Origin: Streptomyces lincolnensis
Lineage (GTDB): Bacteria > Actinomycetota > Actinomycetes > Streptomycetales > Streptomycetaceae
Length of the DNA: 64,000 bases
Assembly (NCBI RefSeq): GCF_001685355.1
Contig: NZ_CP016438.1
Location: 3,720,001-3,784,000 of the forward strand
Direction of reading: 5' to 3'
The translations under genes and the position numbers were made by a program. Below are positions 17,397 through 28,038 of the stretch, piece after piece. The notes under the pieces are model-generated. The model was not told the DNA's origin and did not search any database. It saw only the letters and a list, made by a program, of their open reading frames with translations. The first letter of the stretch is position 1. Every line of letters starts with the position of its first letter.

Positions 17397-18923
17397 TCAG
17401 CCGGTGATGGCTAGTGCCTGGCGGATTGTGTCGGCGAGCCCGCTTACCGCCTCGTCCTCCGTGCGCTCGGCCAAACCGTCCGCCCGGACGGCTAGTTTGA
17501 GGAGGGACGGCCTTCCCGGCACCCGGTGCTCGCCGTCCCCCAGCGCGTCGGCGAAGTAGGCCGCCACCGCGGCCACCTGGAAGCGGGGGCTCGCGTCCCA
17601 GACGGAGTCGTCCAGGGTCTTCAATTGGCCCGACTCCTCGTGCGGGTCGCGGGTCTCCGGATCCTGCCAGCGGACCGTGGCCGTGGCCAGGTGGCCGTTG
17701 GCGTTCGGTTTGGTGCGGACGGCGTAGAGGGCGGTGACGGTGTGGCCGGGGCCCGTCTCGCCGCCGTCGACGCGGTCGTCGCGGAAGTCGTCGTCGGCGA
17801 CGCGGCGGTTGTCGTAGCCGATGAGGCGGAAGTCGGTGACGTTCTCGGGGTCGAAGGCGACCTGGGCCTTGGCGTCGCGGGCGGTGAGGTCGATGTTGCG
17901 CGGGAGTTGTTCGCAGAAGACCTCGCGGGCGTCCTCGGAGCCGGAGACGTAGACGGTGTGGCCGTCGCCCTTGTCGGCGAGGCGTTCCATGAGGGCGTCG
18001 CCGTAGTCGCTGCCGACGCCGACGCCGAAGAGGGTGATGCCGTGCTCGCGGCGGGCGCCGGCGACGCGGTCGAGGATCTCGTCGGGGTCGGTCTCGCCGT
18101 CGTTGGCGAGGGCGTCGGAGACGAGGACCACGCGGTTGGTGGCGCCCTCGCGCCGGCCCTCGACGGCCGTGGCGTAGCCGGTCTCCACGCCCGCGCCCAG
18201 GTTGGTGGAGAACGTCGGTTCCAGGCTGTCGATCGCCTCGTGGATCTCGTCGCGGTTGCCGTCGAGGCGGGTCATCGGCAGGACGGTCTCGGCCTCGTCG
18301 CTGAAGGTGACCAGGGCGACCGAGTCGTCGTCGCGGAGGCGGTCCGTCATCACGCCGAGGGACTCCTGGGCGAGGTCGAGGCGGCCCGGTTCGCTCATGG
18401 AGCCGGAGATGTCGATGACGAACGTGAGGGCGGCGGGCGGGCGTCGGCCGGCGCCCTCGGGCGCGGCGCGGGTGGCCAGGCCGACGCGGACCAGGGACCA
18501 GTCCTCGTCGCCGGTGCGGGCGCCGTCGACGGTCACCGAGAAGCCGTTGCCGTCGGGACGGTCGTAGTCCTGGCGGAAGCTGTTGACGAACTCCTCGGGG
18601 CGGATGGTCGAGGGGTCCGGGCGGCGGCCCTCGGCGAGGGTGCGGCGGGCGTAGCCGTAGGAGGCGGTGTCGACGTCGAGGGCGAAGGTGGAGAGGTGGT
18701 CGGGGGCGGGGTCTCGCTCCTCGTCCCGCGTGTCCGGGTCGCGGTCGCGGTCGGGGGCGGGGAAGCCGGTCGCTCCCTCGGCCCGGTCCGCGCTGCTGTT
18801 GTCGCCCCTGCCGTTGTCGCCCCCGCCGTCGTCGCTCGCGCCGCATCCGGTGAGCAGCAGGCCGCCCGCCACGGTCACCGCGACCAGGGCGGTCCGCAGC
18901 CTTCGGGTTCGGTACCGGTCCAT
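17397..18923 (-). CDS. von Willebrand factor A-domain lipoprotein (YfbK-like)
   Basis: A 508-residue secreted lipoprotein. The signal peptide ends in the lipobox LLTGC with lipidated Cys 27, followed by a Gly/Asp/Arg-rich flexible linker. A YfbK-type N-terminal region (STFALDVDTASYGYARRTLAEGR...PEEFVNSF) precedes a VWA domain with the metal site DISGS (in FVIDISGSMSEPGRL) and LVSDALANDGETD. The C-terminal part (DARETRDPHEESGQLK...FADALGDGEHR) matches the family's terminal domain. VWA proteins use a metal-dependent site for protein binding; the partner is unknown. It is followed downstream only by the repeat and a convergent gene. Confidence 0.87.
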   Translation of the reverse strand: MDRYRTRRLRTALVAVTVAGGLLLTGCGASDDGGGDNGRGDNSSADRAEGATGFPAPDRDRDPDTRDEERDPAPDHLSTFALDVDTASYGYARRTLAEGRRPDPSTIRPEEFVNSFRQDYDRPDGNGFSVTVDGARTGDEDWSLVRVGLATRAAPEGAGRRPPAALTFVIDISGSMSEPGRLDLAQESLGVMTDRLRDDDSVALVTFSDEAETVLPMTRLDGNRDEIHEAIDSLEPTFSTNLGAGVETGYATAVEGRREGATNRVVLVSDALANDGETDPDEILDRVAGARREHGITLFGVGVGSDYGDALMERLADKGDGHTVYVSGSEDAREVFCEQLPRNIDLTARDAKAQVAFDPENVTDFRLIGYDNRRVADDDFRDDRVDGGETGPGHTVTALYAVRTKPNANGHLATATVRWQDPETRDPHEESGQLKTLDDSVWDASPRFQVAAVAAYFADALGDGEHRVPGRPSLLKLAVRADGLAERTEDEAVSGLADTIRQALAITG

Positions 18924-19064
18924 CGTCCGTGCCCCCTTCGTCCGTCGACTTCTGTGACTGTGACGGGGAAGGGGGCCGGAACGTGCGCCACGAACCGTTG
19001 CGGAAGGATCTCGAAGAGGCCACGGGGGACGGCCGTCGAGACCGGTGGGTGACCCTCCGTTGAC

Positions 19065-19931
19065 CTAGGAGACCACGTCCTTGCGGGCGAAACCGCGGAA
19101 GGCCAGCGCGAACAGCACGAGGGCGTACGTTATCGAAATCGACGCGCCCTGGATCATGTCGGACCACTGGAGTTGGGGCTGTACGGCGTCGAGCCAGGCG
19201 TACTGCCAGTGCGCCGGGAGGAAGTCGCGCCAGTCGCCGAGGGCCGTCACCTGGTCCAGGACATTGCCGACGATGGTCAGGCCGACCGCGCCGCCGACCG
19301 CGCCCAGGGGGGCGTCCGTGCGGGTGGAGAGCCAGAACGCCAGGGCGGCGGTGATCAGTTGGGACACGAAGATGTACACGATGGTGATCAGCAGCCGCTG
19401 GGCGGCGGTGCCGGCGGCGAGCGAACCGCCGGTGGGCAGCTCCAGCGGGCCCCAGCCGTACGCCACCGAGCCGACGGCGAGGGCGACGACCGGCAGCAGG
19501 ACCATCGCGGCCAGGCTGAGGGTCAGCCCGACGACGAGCTTGGACCACAGCAGCCGGGCCCGGGGCACCGGCGCCGCCAGCAGATAGCGCAGGGAGGACC
19601 AGCTCGCCTCCGAGGCGACGGTGTCCCCGCAGAACAGCGCGACGGGGACGACCAGCAGGAAGCCCGCGGAGGCGAAGAGGTTCACCGCCGCGAAGTTCGC
19701 CCCGGACAGCGTCGCGGTGTCCATCAGGTTGACGCCGGTGTTGCCCTCACCCGGGCTGCCGCCCACCTGGAAGGCGATGAGCAGGACGAACGGCAGGGCC
19801 GCCAGGATGCCGAACATGACCAGCGTGCGGCGCCGCTTGAGCTGGCGGACCAGTTCGACCCGGAGGGGCAGGGTACGGCCCGCGCGGTAGCCGTCGGCGA
19901 CCTCCGAGCGCTCGGTCAGCGTGCTGCTCAT
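19065..19931 (-). CDS. ABC-2 type transporter permease
   Basis: A 288-residue membrane protein with about six hydrophobic helices and a short cytoplasmic N-terminus (RVELVRQLKRRRTLVMFGILAALPFVLL). This is the usual plan of ABC-2 exporter permeases such as the NatB/DrrB group. Its ATG overlaps the stop of the upstream gene (19928), which encodes the matching ATPase fused to a hydrolase, so the two form one translationally coupled exporter. The substrate is unknown. Confidence 0.87.
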   Translation of the reverse strand: MSSTLTERSEVADGYRAGRTLPLRVELVRQLKRRRTLVMFGILAALPFVLLIAFQVGGSPGEGNTGVNLMDTATLSGANFAAVNLFASAGFLLVVPVALFCGDTVASEASWSSLRYLLAAPVPRARLLWSKLVVGLTLSLAAMVLLPVVALAVGSVAYGWGPLELPTGGSLAAGTAAQRLLITIVYIFVSQLITAALAFWLSTRTDAPLGAVGGAVGLTIVGNVLDQVTALGDWRDFLPAHWQYAWLDAVQPQLQWSDMIQGASISITYALVLFALAFRGFARKDVVS

Positions 19932-22624
19932 GAGGAGTCTCCGATCAGGGTGAGGAAGGCGTCCTCAAGGCGGCGGTGCGGGCCCACCGACTCCACGGGG
20001 ACCTCCAGCCGGACGAGTTCGGCGACCAGGCGTACGGCGCTGCCGTCCTCGTCGAGCCGGATCAGCAGGCCGCCGTCGGCGATGACGGCCGTGGCGACGC
20101 CCGGGAGGGCGGCGACCTTCTCGACGACCGGTTCCTCCACCGGTGCGGACGTGCCGACCAGCAGCGTGTCGCCGGAGCCGACGATCTCGCCGACCGGGCC
20201 CGCCTGGATGAGCTTCCCGTGGTCCATGACCACCAGGTGGGTGCAGGACTGCTCGACCTCCGCGAGGAGGTGGGAGGAGACGATGACCGTGCGGCCGGCC
20301 GCCGCGTAGCGGATCATCACCTCGCGCATCTCGCGGATCTGCGGCGGGTCGAGGCCGTTGGTCGGCTCGTCGAGTATCAGCAGATCGGGCATGCCGAGCA
20401 TGGCCTGGGCGATGGCCAGGCGCTGGCGCATGCCCTGCGAGTAGGTGCGCACCGCGCGCTCCAGGGCGCCGCCGAGGCCCGCGATCTCCAGGGCCTCGTC
20501 CAGGTGGGCGTCCTGCGGCGGGCGGCCGGTGGCCCGCCAGTACAGCTCCAGGTTCTCGCGCCCGGACAGGTGCGGGAGGAAGCCCGCGCCCTCCACGAAG
20601 GCGCCGACGCGGGACAGCACGGGGGCGCCCGGAGCGATCGCGTGGCCGAAGACCCGGATCTCGCCGCCGTCCGGCTTGATCAGGCCCATCAGCATGCGCA
20701 GGGTCGTCGTCTTGCCGGCGCCGTTGGGCCCCAGCAGGCCGAGGACCTGGCCCTTCTCGACGCGGAACGACAGGTCCTTGACCGCGTACCGGTCGGCCGA
20801 CTTGGCGTACCGCTTGCTCAGGTCGGTGATCTGGAGCGGGACTTCGGCCAGGACGGGCTCGGGGGCGGCGGGCGCGGCCGTGCGGCGGCGGCCCGTGACG
20901 ATCAGGATCAGGGCGATCACCGCGCCGGCGAGCGGCAGCCACCACACCCAGGCGGGCATCGGGGCCCGCGCGTTGGTGTCGCTGAGGGCCGTCGGCACCT
21001 TCAGGTCGCCCTTGAGCGAGACGGTGTACGTCGCCTGGGCGGCCGGGGAGGCGTAGCCGAGGTCGGTGGAGGCGAGGACCAGGCGCAGCCGGTGGCCGTC
21101 GGCCACCTCGTGGTCGATCGCGGGCAGGGTGACGGCGACGTCCTTGCCGGCCTTGGCGTTCTCGACGCGGATCGGCTCGACCAGCTGGGCGGGCAGCACC
21201 TGTTGGCGGCCGCCCGGGGAGACGTCGTACAGCTTGGCGAAGAGGACGGCGTCGTCGCCGGTCGACCTCACATGGACGGTGACCTTGGAGGAGCCGGTGA
21301 TCTGGAGGTCGTCCCGGAAGGGCGCCGAGTCGAAGGCGGCGTACTGGCCGGGGAAGTCGAGGGAGAGCGAGACGCCGAGCGTGGACAGCTGGGACAGGCC
21401 ACCGCCGCCTCCGCCCGCGCCGTCCTCTCCCCCACCGCCGCCACCGAGGGCTGCGCCGATGCCGGGCAGGGCCGACACGGCGGGCGGGTTGGCGCCGGCC
21501 GGGTTGACGAAGCTCTGCTCGCGGCCGGTGAGGGCGATCGTGCGCTCGTCGCCCTCCAGGCCGGGGTACTTGTCCTCGCTCACGCCGCTCAGGCGGGTCT
21601 CGCCGTCACCGGTGCCGGTGCCGAGGGTGCGGGTGACGCGGAAGGCGGGGCCGGTGTCGGCGCCCTTGTCGTCCTTGAGGTAGCGGTCGAACCAGTTCGC
21701 CACGCGGGACTGGACGCGGCTGGTCTCCATGTCGCCGCCGTCGTGGCCGCCGGAGATCCAGTCGACGTCGACGGGGGCGCCGTTGGCGCGGATCGCCTTC
21801 GCGGCGGCGTCGGCCTGGTTCAGCGGGAAGAGGGAGTCGGTCTGGCCCTGGAGCAGGAGCGTGGGCACCTTGATCCGGTCGCCGACCGCCGACGGTGAGC
21901 GCTCCTGGAGCATCTTCTCCGCCGCCGCGTCCGGCGTGCCCGACTCGGCGACGCGCTGGTACATCGCGCAGATCTGCGGCTCGAACCGGTCGCAGCCGCC
22001 CGCGGAGTTGACGAAGATGCCGGCCCAGAGCTTCTTGAAGACGCCGTTCGGGAAGAGGGCGTCCGAGAGGTTCCAGTACGTGATCGCCGGGGCGATGGCG
22101 TCCACGCGGTCGTCGTAGCCGGCGGCGAGGAGGGAGATCGCGCCGCCGTAGGACGCTCCCGCGACGCCCACACGCGGGTCGCCCGGCTTGTCGAGCTGGA
22201 CCGTGGGCTGTCGCGCCAGCCAGTCGATCAGCTTCCTGACGTCGGCGACCTCGCCGTTCGGGTCGTTCAGGCCGACCTTCCCGGTGGACTTGCCGAAGCC
22301 TCTCGCCGACCAGGTGAGGACGGCGTAGCCGTCGCGGGCGAGCTTCTCGGCCTGGGCGCGGACGTCGTTCTTGCTGCCGCCGAAGCCGTGGCCCAGGAGG
22401 ACGGCGGGGCGCTTCTCGTCACCGGGTGCCGTGAAGTACGAGGTGTCTATCCGGACGCCGTCGAGGGACATCAACCGGTCGGTGCGGTTCACCGACGGCT
22501 GGGTGTCGTCGGCGACGGCCGTCCAGGTGCCGGCGCCTGCGAGGACGACGACGGCGGCCACGGCGGCGGCCAGCCGTCGGGGCCGCCGCAGCAGGGCTCG
22601 CAGCGGGGGCGGTCGAAGATCCAT
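19928..22624 (-). CDS. Fusion of exported S15/CocE-type alpha/beta hydrolase with ABC transporter ATPase
   Basis: An 898-residue three-part protein. Residues about 15-38 form a membrane anchor or signal. Residues about 55-550 are a peptidase S15/CocE-like hydrolase: LLGHGFGGSK (oxyanion region), GASYGG with nucleophile Ser158, the cap and jelly-roll-like C-domain, and a Gly-rich insert near 395-410. A single helix at about 560-582 (WVWWLPLAGAVIALILIVTG) crosses back. Residues about 600-898 are an ABC ATPase with Walker A GPNGAGKTTT (about 630), signature YSQGMRQR and Walker B LLILDEPTNGLD. The predicted layout puts the hydrolase outside and the ATPase inside. It is coupled to the permease at 19065-19931. 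Continuous reading frame and consistent codon use argue against a sequencing error. Confidence 0.88.
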   Translation of the reverse strand: MDLRPPPLRALLRRPRRLAAAVAAVVVLAGAGTWTAVADDTQPSVNRTDRLMSLDGVRIDTSYFTAPGDEKRPAVLLGHGFGGSKNDVRAQAEKLARDGYAVLTWSARGFGKSTGKVGLNDPNGEVADVRKLIDWLARQPTVQLDKPGDPRVGVAGASYGGAISLLAAGYDDRVDAIAPAITYWNLSDALFPNGVFKKLWAGIFVNSAGGCDRFEPQICAMYQRVAESGTPDAAAEKMLQERSPSAVGDRIKVPTLLLQGQTDSLFPLNQADAAAKAIRANGAPVDVDWISGGHDGGDMETSRVQSRVANWFDRYLKDDKGADTGPAFRVTRTLGTGTGDGETRLSGVSEDKYPGLEGDERTIALTGREQSFVNPAGANPPAVSALPGIGAALGGGGGGEDGAGGGGGGLSQLSTLGVSLSLDFPGQYAAFDSAPFRDDLQITGSSKVTVHVRSTGDDAVLFAKLYDVSPGGRQQVLPAQLVEPIRVENAKAGKDVAVTLPAIDHEVADGHRLRLVLASTDLGYASPAAQATYTVSLKGDLKVPTALSDTNARAPMPAWVWWLPLAGAVIALILIVTGRRRTAAPAAPEPVLAEVPLQITDLSKRYAKSADRYAVKDLSFRVEKGQVLGLLGPNGAGKTTTLRMLMGLIKPDGGEIRVFGHAIAPGAPVLSRVGAFVEGAGFLPHLSGRENLELYWRATGRPPQDAHLDEALEIAGLGGALERAVRTYSQGMRQRLAIAQAMLGMPDLLILDEPTNGLDPPQIREMREVMIRYAAAGRTVIVSSHLLAEVEQSCTHLVVMDHGKLIQAGPVGEIVGSGDTLLVGTSAPVEEPVVEKVAALPGVATAVIADGGLLIRLDEDGSAVRLVAELVRLEVPVESVGPHRRLEDAFLTLIGDSS

Positions 22625-22783
22625 GCGTCAACGGTACGGGGTGAAACTGTCGGTCGGTTATCGACCGGGGAGTGAATCCCGGGCCCTCCCGTGGGGGTAC
22701 GCGACCGTTTTCGTGTACCGCGTTCGTGGTAGGCGGCTACGAGCTCGGTCGTGTCTGTCGGCGGCCGGGTGCGGGTTCGTGGG

Positions 22784-22868
22784 GGCTGGTCGCGCAGTTC
22801 CCCGCGCCCCTGAAGAGCTGGGGCTGCGCCCCGCTCTTTTAGGGGCGCGGGGAACTGCGCGAGCAACC
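22784..22868. repeat. Inverted pair of the dispersed repeat forming a long hairpin
   Basis: The left arm 22790-22811 and right arm 22841-22862 are perfect 22-bp inverse copies of the repeat core. The loop itself folds (GAGC/GCTC and GGGGC/GCCCC). It lies 3' of the mmsA gene and upstream of the hydrolase-ABC start, so it may act as mmsA's terminator. Confidence 0.88.
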
Positions 22869-22945
22869 ACGAAACACCCGCACACGCCAACGCACCCGAA
22901 CCCCCGAGCTCTCACGCGGGGGCCGGGTGCGGCAGCGAACCGCGC

Positions 22946-24448
<1,503 letters not shown>

Positions 24449-24462
24449 GACCGAGTGCTCCT

Positions 24463-26340
24463 TCACAGATGGCGGCGTCGGGTAGAGACGTGCCGTTCGT
24501 ACAGCTCACGGGCCTTCACCGCGGACGCTCGGGTCGCGGTCTCGGCCACAGGTACATCCCACCAGGCCTGCGCCTCGGGCGCGCCCGACACTGTGTCTGA
24601 GGTTTCCGTCTCCACGTAGACACATGTGGGAGTGTCCGCGGCGCGCGCCTCGGCGAGGGCGGCGCGGAGGTCTCGTACGGTCTTCGCGCGCAGCACGCGC
24701 ATACCGAGGCTGGCCACGTTCGCGGCGAGGTCGACGGGCAGCGGGGCGCCCGTGTAGGTGCCGTCGTCGGACTGGAAGCGGTAGGCGGTGCCGAACCGCT
24801 CGCCGCCCACCGACTCGGACAGACCGCCGATGGAGGCGTAGCCGTGGTTCTGGATGAGGATCATCTTGACGGCGATCCCCTCCTGCACGGCCGTGACGAT
24901 CTCCGTCGGCATCATCAGGTAGGTGCCGTCGCCGACCAGCGCCCAGACGGTGCGCTCGGGAGCGGCCATCTTCACCCCGATCGCGGCGGGGATCTCGTAC
25001 CCCATGCAGGAGTAGCCGTACTCCAGGTGGTACTGGTCCCTGGACCGGGCCCGCCACAGCTTGTGCAGGTCGCCGGGGAGGGAACCGGCCGCGTTGATGA
25101 TCACGTCCGACTCGTCCACCAGGGCGTCCAGCGCGCCGAGGACCTGCGGCTGGGTCGGGCGTACGTCGATCTCGTCGGCCTCGTAGCAGGCGTCGACGCG
25201 CTGTTCCCAGCGCTCCTTGTCGAGGGTGTACTCGCCGAGGTAGGTGTCGCCGACGCGGTGGCCGTGCAGCCTCAGGGCCTCGGTGAGCTCGGTCAGGCCG
25301 CTGCGGGCGTCCGCGATCAGCGGCTGCCCGGCGAGCTTGTGGCCGTCGTGGCTCGCGATGTTGAGGTTGAGGAAGCGGACGCCGTCGCCGGTGAACAGGG
25401 TGTTCGAGGCGGTGGTGAAGTCGGTGTAGCGGGTGCCGACACCGATCACCAGGTCGGCCTGGCGGGCGAGTTCGTTGGCGGTGGCGGTGCCGGTGTGGCC
25501 GACGCCGCCGACGTCCTGCGGGTGGTCGTACCTGAGGGAGCCCTTGCCGGCCTGGGTGGAGGCGACCGGGATGCCGGTGGCCTCGGCGAACTCGGCGAGG
25601 GCTTCTTCGGCGCGGCTGTGGTGGACACCGCCGCCCGCGATCACCAGAGGGCTGCGCGCCGCCCTGATCGCCCGTACCGCGTCGGCGAGTTCGGTCGGGT
25701 CGGCGCCCGGGCGGCGGACCACCCAGGTGCGCTCGGCGAAGAACTCCTCCGGCCAGTCGTACGCCTCGGCCTGGACGTCCTGCGGGAGGGCGAGGGTCAC
25801 CGCGCCGGTCTCGACGGGGTCCGTCAGCACGCGCATCGCCTGGAGCGCCGCCGGGATCAGGGCCTCCGGACGGGTCACCCGGTCGAAGTACCTCGACACC
25901 GGGCGCAGGCTGTCGTTGACGCTGATGTCGCCCGCGTACGGCACTTCGAGCTGCTGGAGGACCGGGTCGGCGACGCGGGTGGCAAAGGTGTCGCCCGGGA
26001 GCAGCAGGACCGGCAGGTGGTTGATGGTCGCGAGGGCCGCGCCGGTGACCAGGTTGGTGGCGCCCGGGCCGATCGACGTCGTCACGGCGTGCGTGGACAG
26101 GCGGTTCGACTGGCGGGCATAGCCGACGGCCGCATGCACCATCGACTGCTCGTTGCGGCCCTGGTGGTAGGGCATGTCGGCGCCGTACTCGACGAGCGCC
26201 TGGCCGAGGCCGGCCACGTTGCCGTGGCCGAAGATGCCCCAGGTCGCGCTGATCAGCCGCTGTCGGGCACCGTCGCGCTCGGTGTACTGGGCGGCGAGGA
26301 AACGCACCAGTGCCTGCGCGACGGTAAGGCGGATCGTCAT
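24463..26340 (-). CDS. iolD: 3D-(3,5/4)-trihydroxycyclohexane-1,2-dione hydrolase
   Basis: A 625-residue thiamine diphosphate enzyme that opens the ring of the diketone intermediate of myo-inositol catabolism. ATG 26340 overlaps the iolB stop (ATGA) and has GGAGGG upstream. GRNEQSMVHAAVGYARQ contains the cofactor-activating Glu; VGDGTYLMMPTEIVTAVQEGIAVKMILIQNHGY is the GDG-N thiamine/Mg motif near the C-terminus. Length and motif order match IolD. It lies in the operon between iolB and mmsA. Confidence 0.95.
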   Translation of the reverse strand: MTIRLTVAQALVRFLAAQYTERDGARQRLISATWGIFGHGNVAGLGQALVEYGADMPYHQGRNEQSMVHAAVGYARQSNRLSTHAVTTSIGPGATNLVTGAALATINHLPVLLLPGDTFATRVADPVLQQLEVPYAGDISVNDSLRPVSRYFDRVTRPEALIPAALQAMRVLTDPVETGAVTLALPQDVQAEAYDWPEEFFAERTWVVRRPGADPTELADAVRAIRAARSPLVIAGGGVHHSRAEEALAEFAEATGIPVASTQAGKGSLRYDHPQDVGGVGHTGTATANELARQADLVIGVGTRYTDFTTASNTLFTGDGVRFLNLNIASHDGHKLAGQPLIADARSGLTELTEALRLHGHRVGDTYLGEYTLDKERWEQRVDACYEADEIDVRPTQPQVLGALDALVDESDVIINAAGSLPGDLHKLWRARSRDQYHLEYGYSCMGYEIPAAIGVKMAAPERTVWALVGDGTYLMMPTEIVTAVQEGIAVKMILIQNHGYASIGGLSESVGGERFGTAYRFQSDDGTYTGAPLPVDLAANVASLGMRVLRAKTVRDLRAALAEARAADTPTCVYVETETSDTVSGAPEAQAWWDVPVAETATRASAVKARELYERHVSTRRRHL

Positions 26341-27149
26341 CGGTAGCCCTCCGTGTGGTCCGGGTGGAAGCAGATCCGCCACTCGCGGTGCTCACCCGGG
26401 CCGGCCATGACGTTCAGGTAGTACATGTCGTGGCCGGGCTGGGCGATCGACGGGCCGTGCCAGCCGTCGGGGACGAGGACGGCGTCGCCGGAGCGGACCT
26501 CCGCGAGGACGTCCGATCCGCCCTCACGGGAAGGGGATACGCGCTGATAGCCGAATCCGTTCGGGCCGTCGATCTCGAAGTAGTAGATCTCCTCCAGCTC
26601 CGCTTCCTCGCCCGGCCGGTTCTCGTCGTGCTTGTGCGGCGGGTAGGAGGACCAGTTGCCGCCGGGGGTGATCACCTCGACGGCGATGAGCCTGTCGCAC
26701 TCGAAGGCGTCGGCGGAGGCGAAGTTGCGCACGTGGCGCAGCTGGGTGCCGCTGCCGCGCTGTTCCACGGGGACCTCCGGCGCGGGGCCGTAGCGGGCGG
26801 GGAGTTGTCGCTCGCACTTCGCTCCTGCCAAAGCAAAGCGGCCACCCGCGCCGGAGGCGATCTGTGCCCGGGTCTGTCGGGGTACGTAGGCGAAGTCGGT
26901 GGCTCCGCCGAACACGCTTTCCCGGCCCAGGAGTTGGAACTCTTCGTCACCCGCGTGCACCGTACAACCGCCGTTCAGCGGTACGACGATCCACTCGCTG
27001 TCGCCGGCGGCGAAGCTGTGCGTGCCGCCCGGCTCCAGCTCGACGATCCGCAGACTGCAATACGTCCAGCCGGCCCGCTCGGGGTCGATGTCGACGACGT
27101 ACCCGCCGCCCGTCGTGGCGCCCTTGGGAACGTACAGGTCCTTGCTCAT
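26337..27149 (-). CDS. iolB: 5-deoxy-glucuronate isomerase
   Basis: A 270-residue double-cupin enzyme converting 5-deoxy-glucuronate to 2-deoxy-5-keto-gluconate. The metal-binding SYPPHKHDENRPGEEAELEEIYYFEI (His/Glu cluster) is the IolB hallmark; GDAVLVPDGWHGPSIAQPGHDMYYLNVMAG follows. The start ATG 27149 is seven bases after the upstream aldolase stop and the gene overlaps iolD by four bases. Confidence 0.95.
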   Translation of the reverse strand: MSKDLYVPKGATTGGGYVVDIDPERAGWTYCSLRIVELEPGGTHSFAAGDSEWIVVPLNGGCTVHAGDEEFQLLGRESVFGGATDFAYVPRQTRAQIASGAGGRFALAGAKCERQLPARYGPAPEVPVEQRGSGTQLRHVRNFASADAFECDRLIAVEVITPGGNWSSYPPHKHDENRPGEEAELEEIYYFEIDGPNGFGYQRVSPSREGGSDVLAEVRSGDAVLVPDGWHGPSIAQPGHDMYYLNVMAGPGEHREWRICFHPDHTEGYR

Positions 27150-27156
27150 GCGGCCC

Positions 27157-28038
27157 TCACAGCAGTCCTACGGCGGTGTCCACGGCGGCGGCCACGTCGC
27201 CGTCCGCCGGGTACAGCAGCGAACGGCCGACGACCAGGCCGCGGACGGTGGGCAGTTGCAGGGCGCCGCGCCACTTCTCGTACGCGCCGTCCTGGTCGCC
27301 GCCGACCTCGCCGCCCAGGAGGACGGCCGGCAGCGTGGAGGTGGCCATGACCTCGGCCATGTCGTCGGGGTTCTCGGTGACCGGCACCTTCAGCCAGGTG
27401 TAGGCCGAGCTGCCGCCCAGTCCCGAGGCGATGGCGATCGACTTGGTGACGGCCTCCGCGGAGAGGTCGTTGCCGAGCTTGCCGTCGTCGTCGCGGCGGC
27501 TGATGAACGGCTCGACGAAGACCGGCAGCCGCCGCTCGGCCATCGCGTCGATCGCGCGGGCGGTGGATTCCAGGGTGGTCAGGGAGCCCGGGTCGTCGTA
27601 GCAGATCCGCAGCAGCAGCTTGCCCGCGTCGAAGCCGAGGCGCTCGATGTCCTCGGGGCGGTGGCCGGTGAAGCGGTCGTCGAGTTCGAAGCTGGCGCCC
27701 TGGAGGCCGCCGCGGTTCATGGAGCCCATGACGACCTTGCCGTCGAGGGCGCCGAGCAGGAGCAGGTCGTCGAGGATGTCGGCGGTCGCGAGGACGCCGT
27801 CGACACCGGGGCGGCCGAGCGCCAGGACCAGACGCTCCAGCAGGTCGGCGCGGTTGGCCATGGCGAACTTGCGGTCGCCGACCCCGAGGGCGCCGCGGGC
27901 CGGGTGGTCGGCGGCGACGATCATCAGCCGGCCGCTCGTGTTGAGCAGCGGCCTGCGGGTGCGCCGGGCGGCGGCCTCCGCTATCGCCTCGGGGTGCTGG
28001 GCGCGGACGCGGACGAGTTCCGCGATGTCGATGCTCAC
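27157..28038 (-). CDS. Aldolase of the inositol operon (deoxyribose-phosphate aldolase-like)
   Basis: A 293-residue class I aldolase-type protein, often labelled deoxyribose-phosphate aldolase in actinobacteria. GTG 28038 overlaps the iolC stop. LMIVAADHPARGALGVGDRKFAMANRADLLERL, DGKVVMGSMNRGGLQGASFELDDRFTGH and AYTWLKVPVTENPDDM are conspicuous conserved blocks, the last with a candidate Schiff-base lysine. In position it should cleave 2-deoxy-5-keto-gluconate 6-phosphate (the IolJ step) after IolC. The exact family name is from memory; the step is inferred from the operon. Confidence 0.78.
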   Translation of the reverse strand: MSIDIAELVRVRAQHPEAIAEAAARRTRRPLLNTSGRLMIVAADHPARGALGVGDRKFAMANRADLLERLVLALGRPGVDGVLATADILDDLLLLGALDGKVVMGSMNRGGLQGASFELDDRFTGHRPEDIERLGFDAGKLLLRICYDDPGSLTTLESTARAIDAMAERRLPVFVEPFISRRDDDGKLGNDLSAEAVTKSIAIASGLGGSSAYTWLKVPVTENPDDMAEVMATSTLPAVLLGGEVGGDQDGAYEKWRGALQLPTVRGLVVGRSLLYPADGDVAAAVDTAVGLL

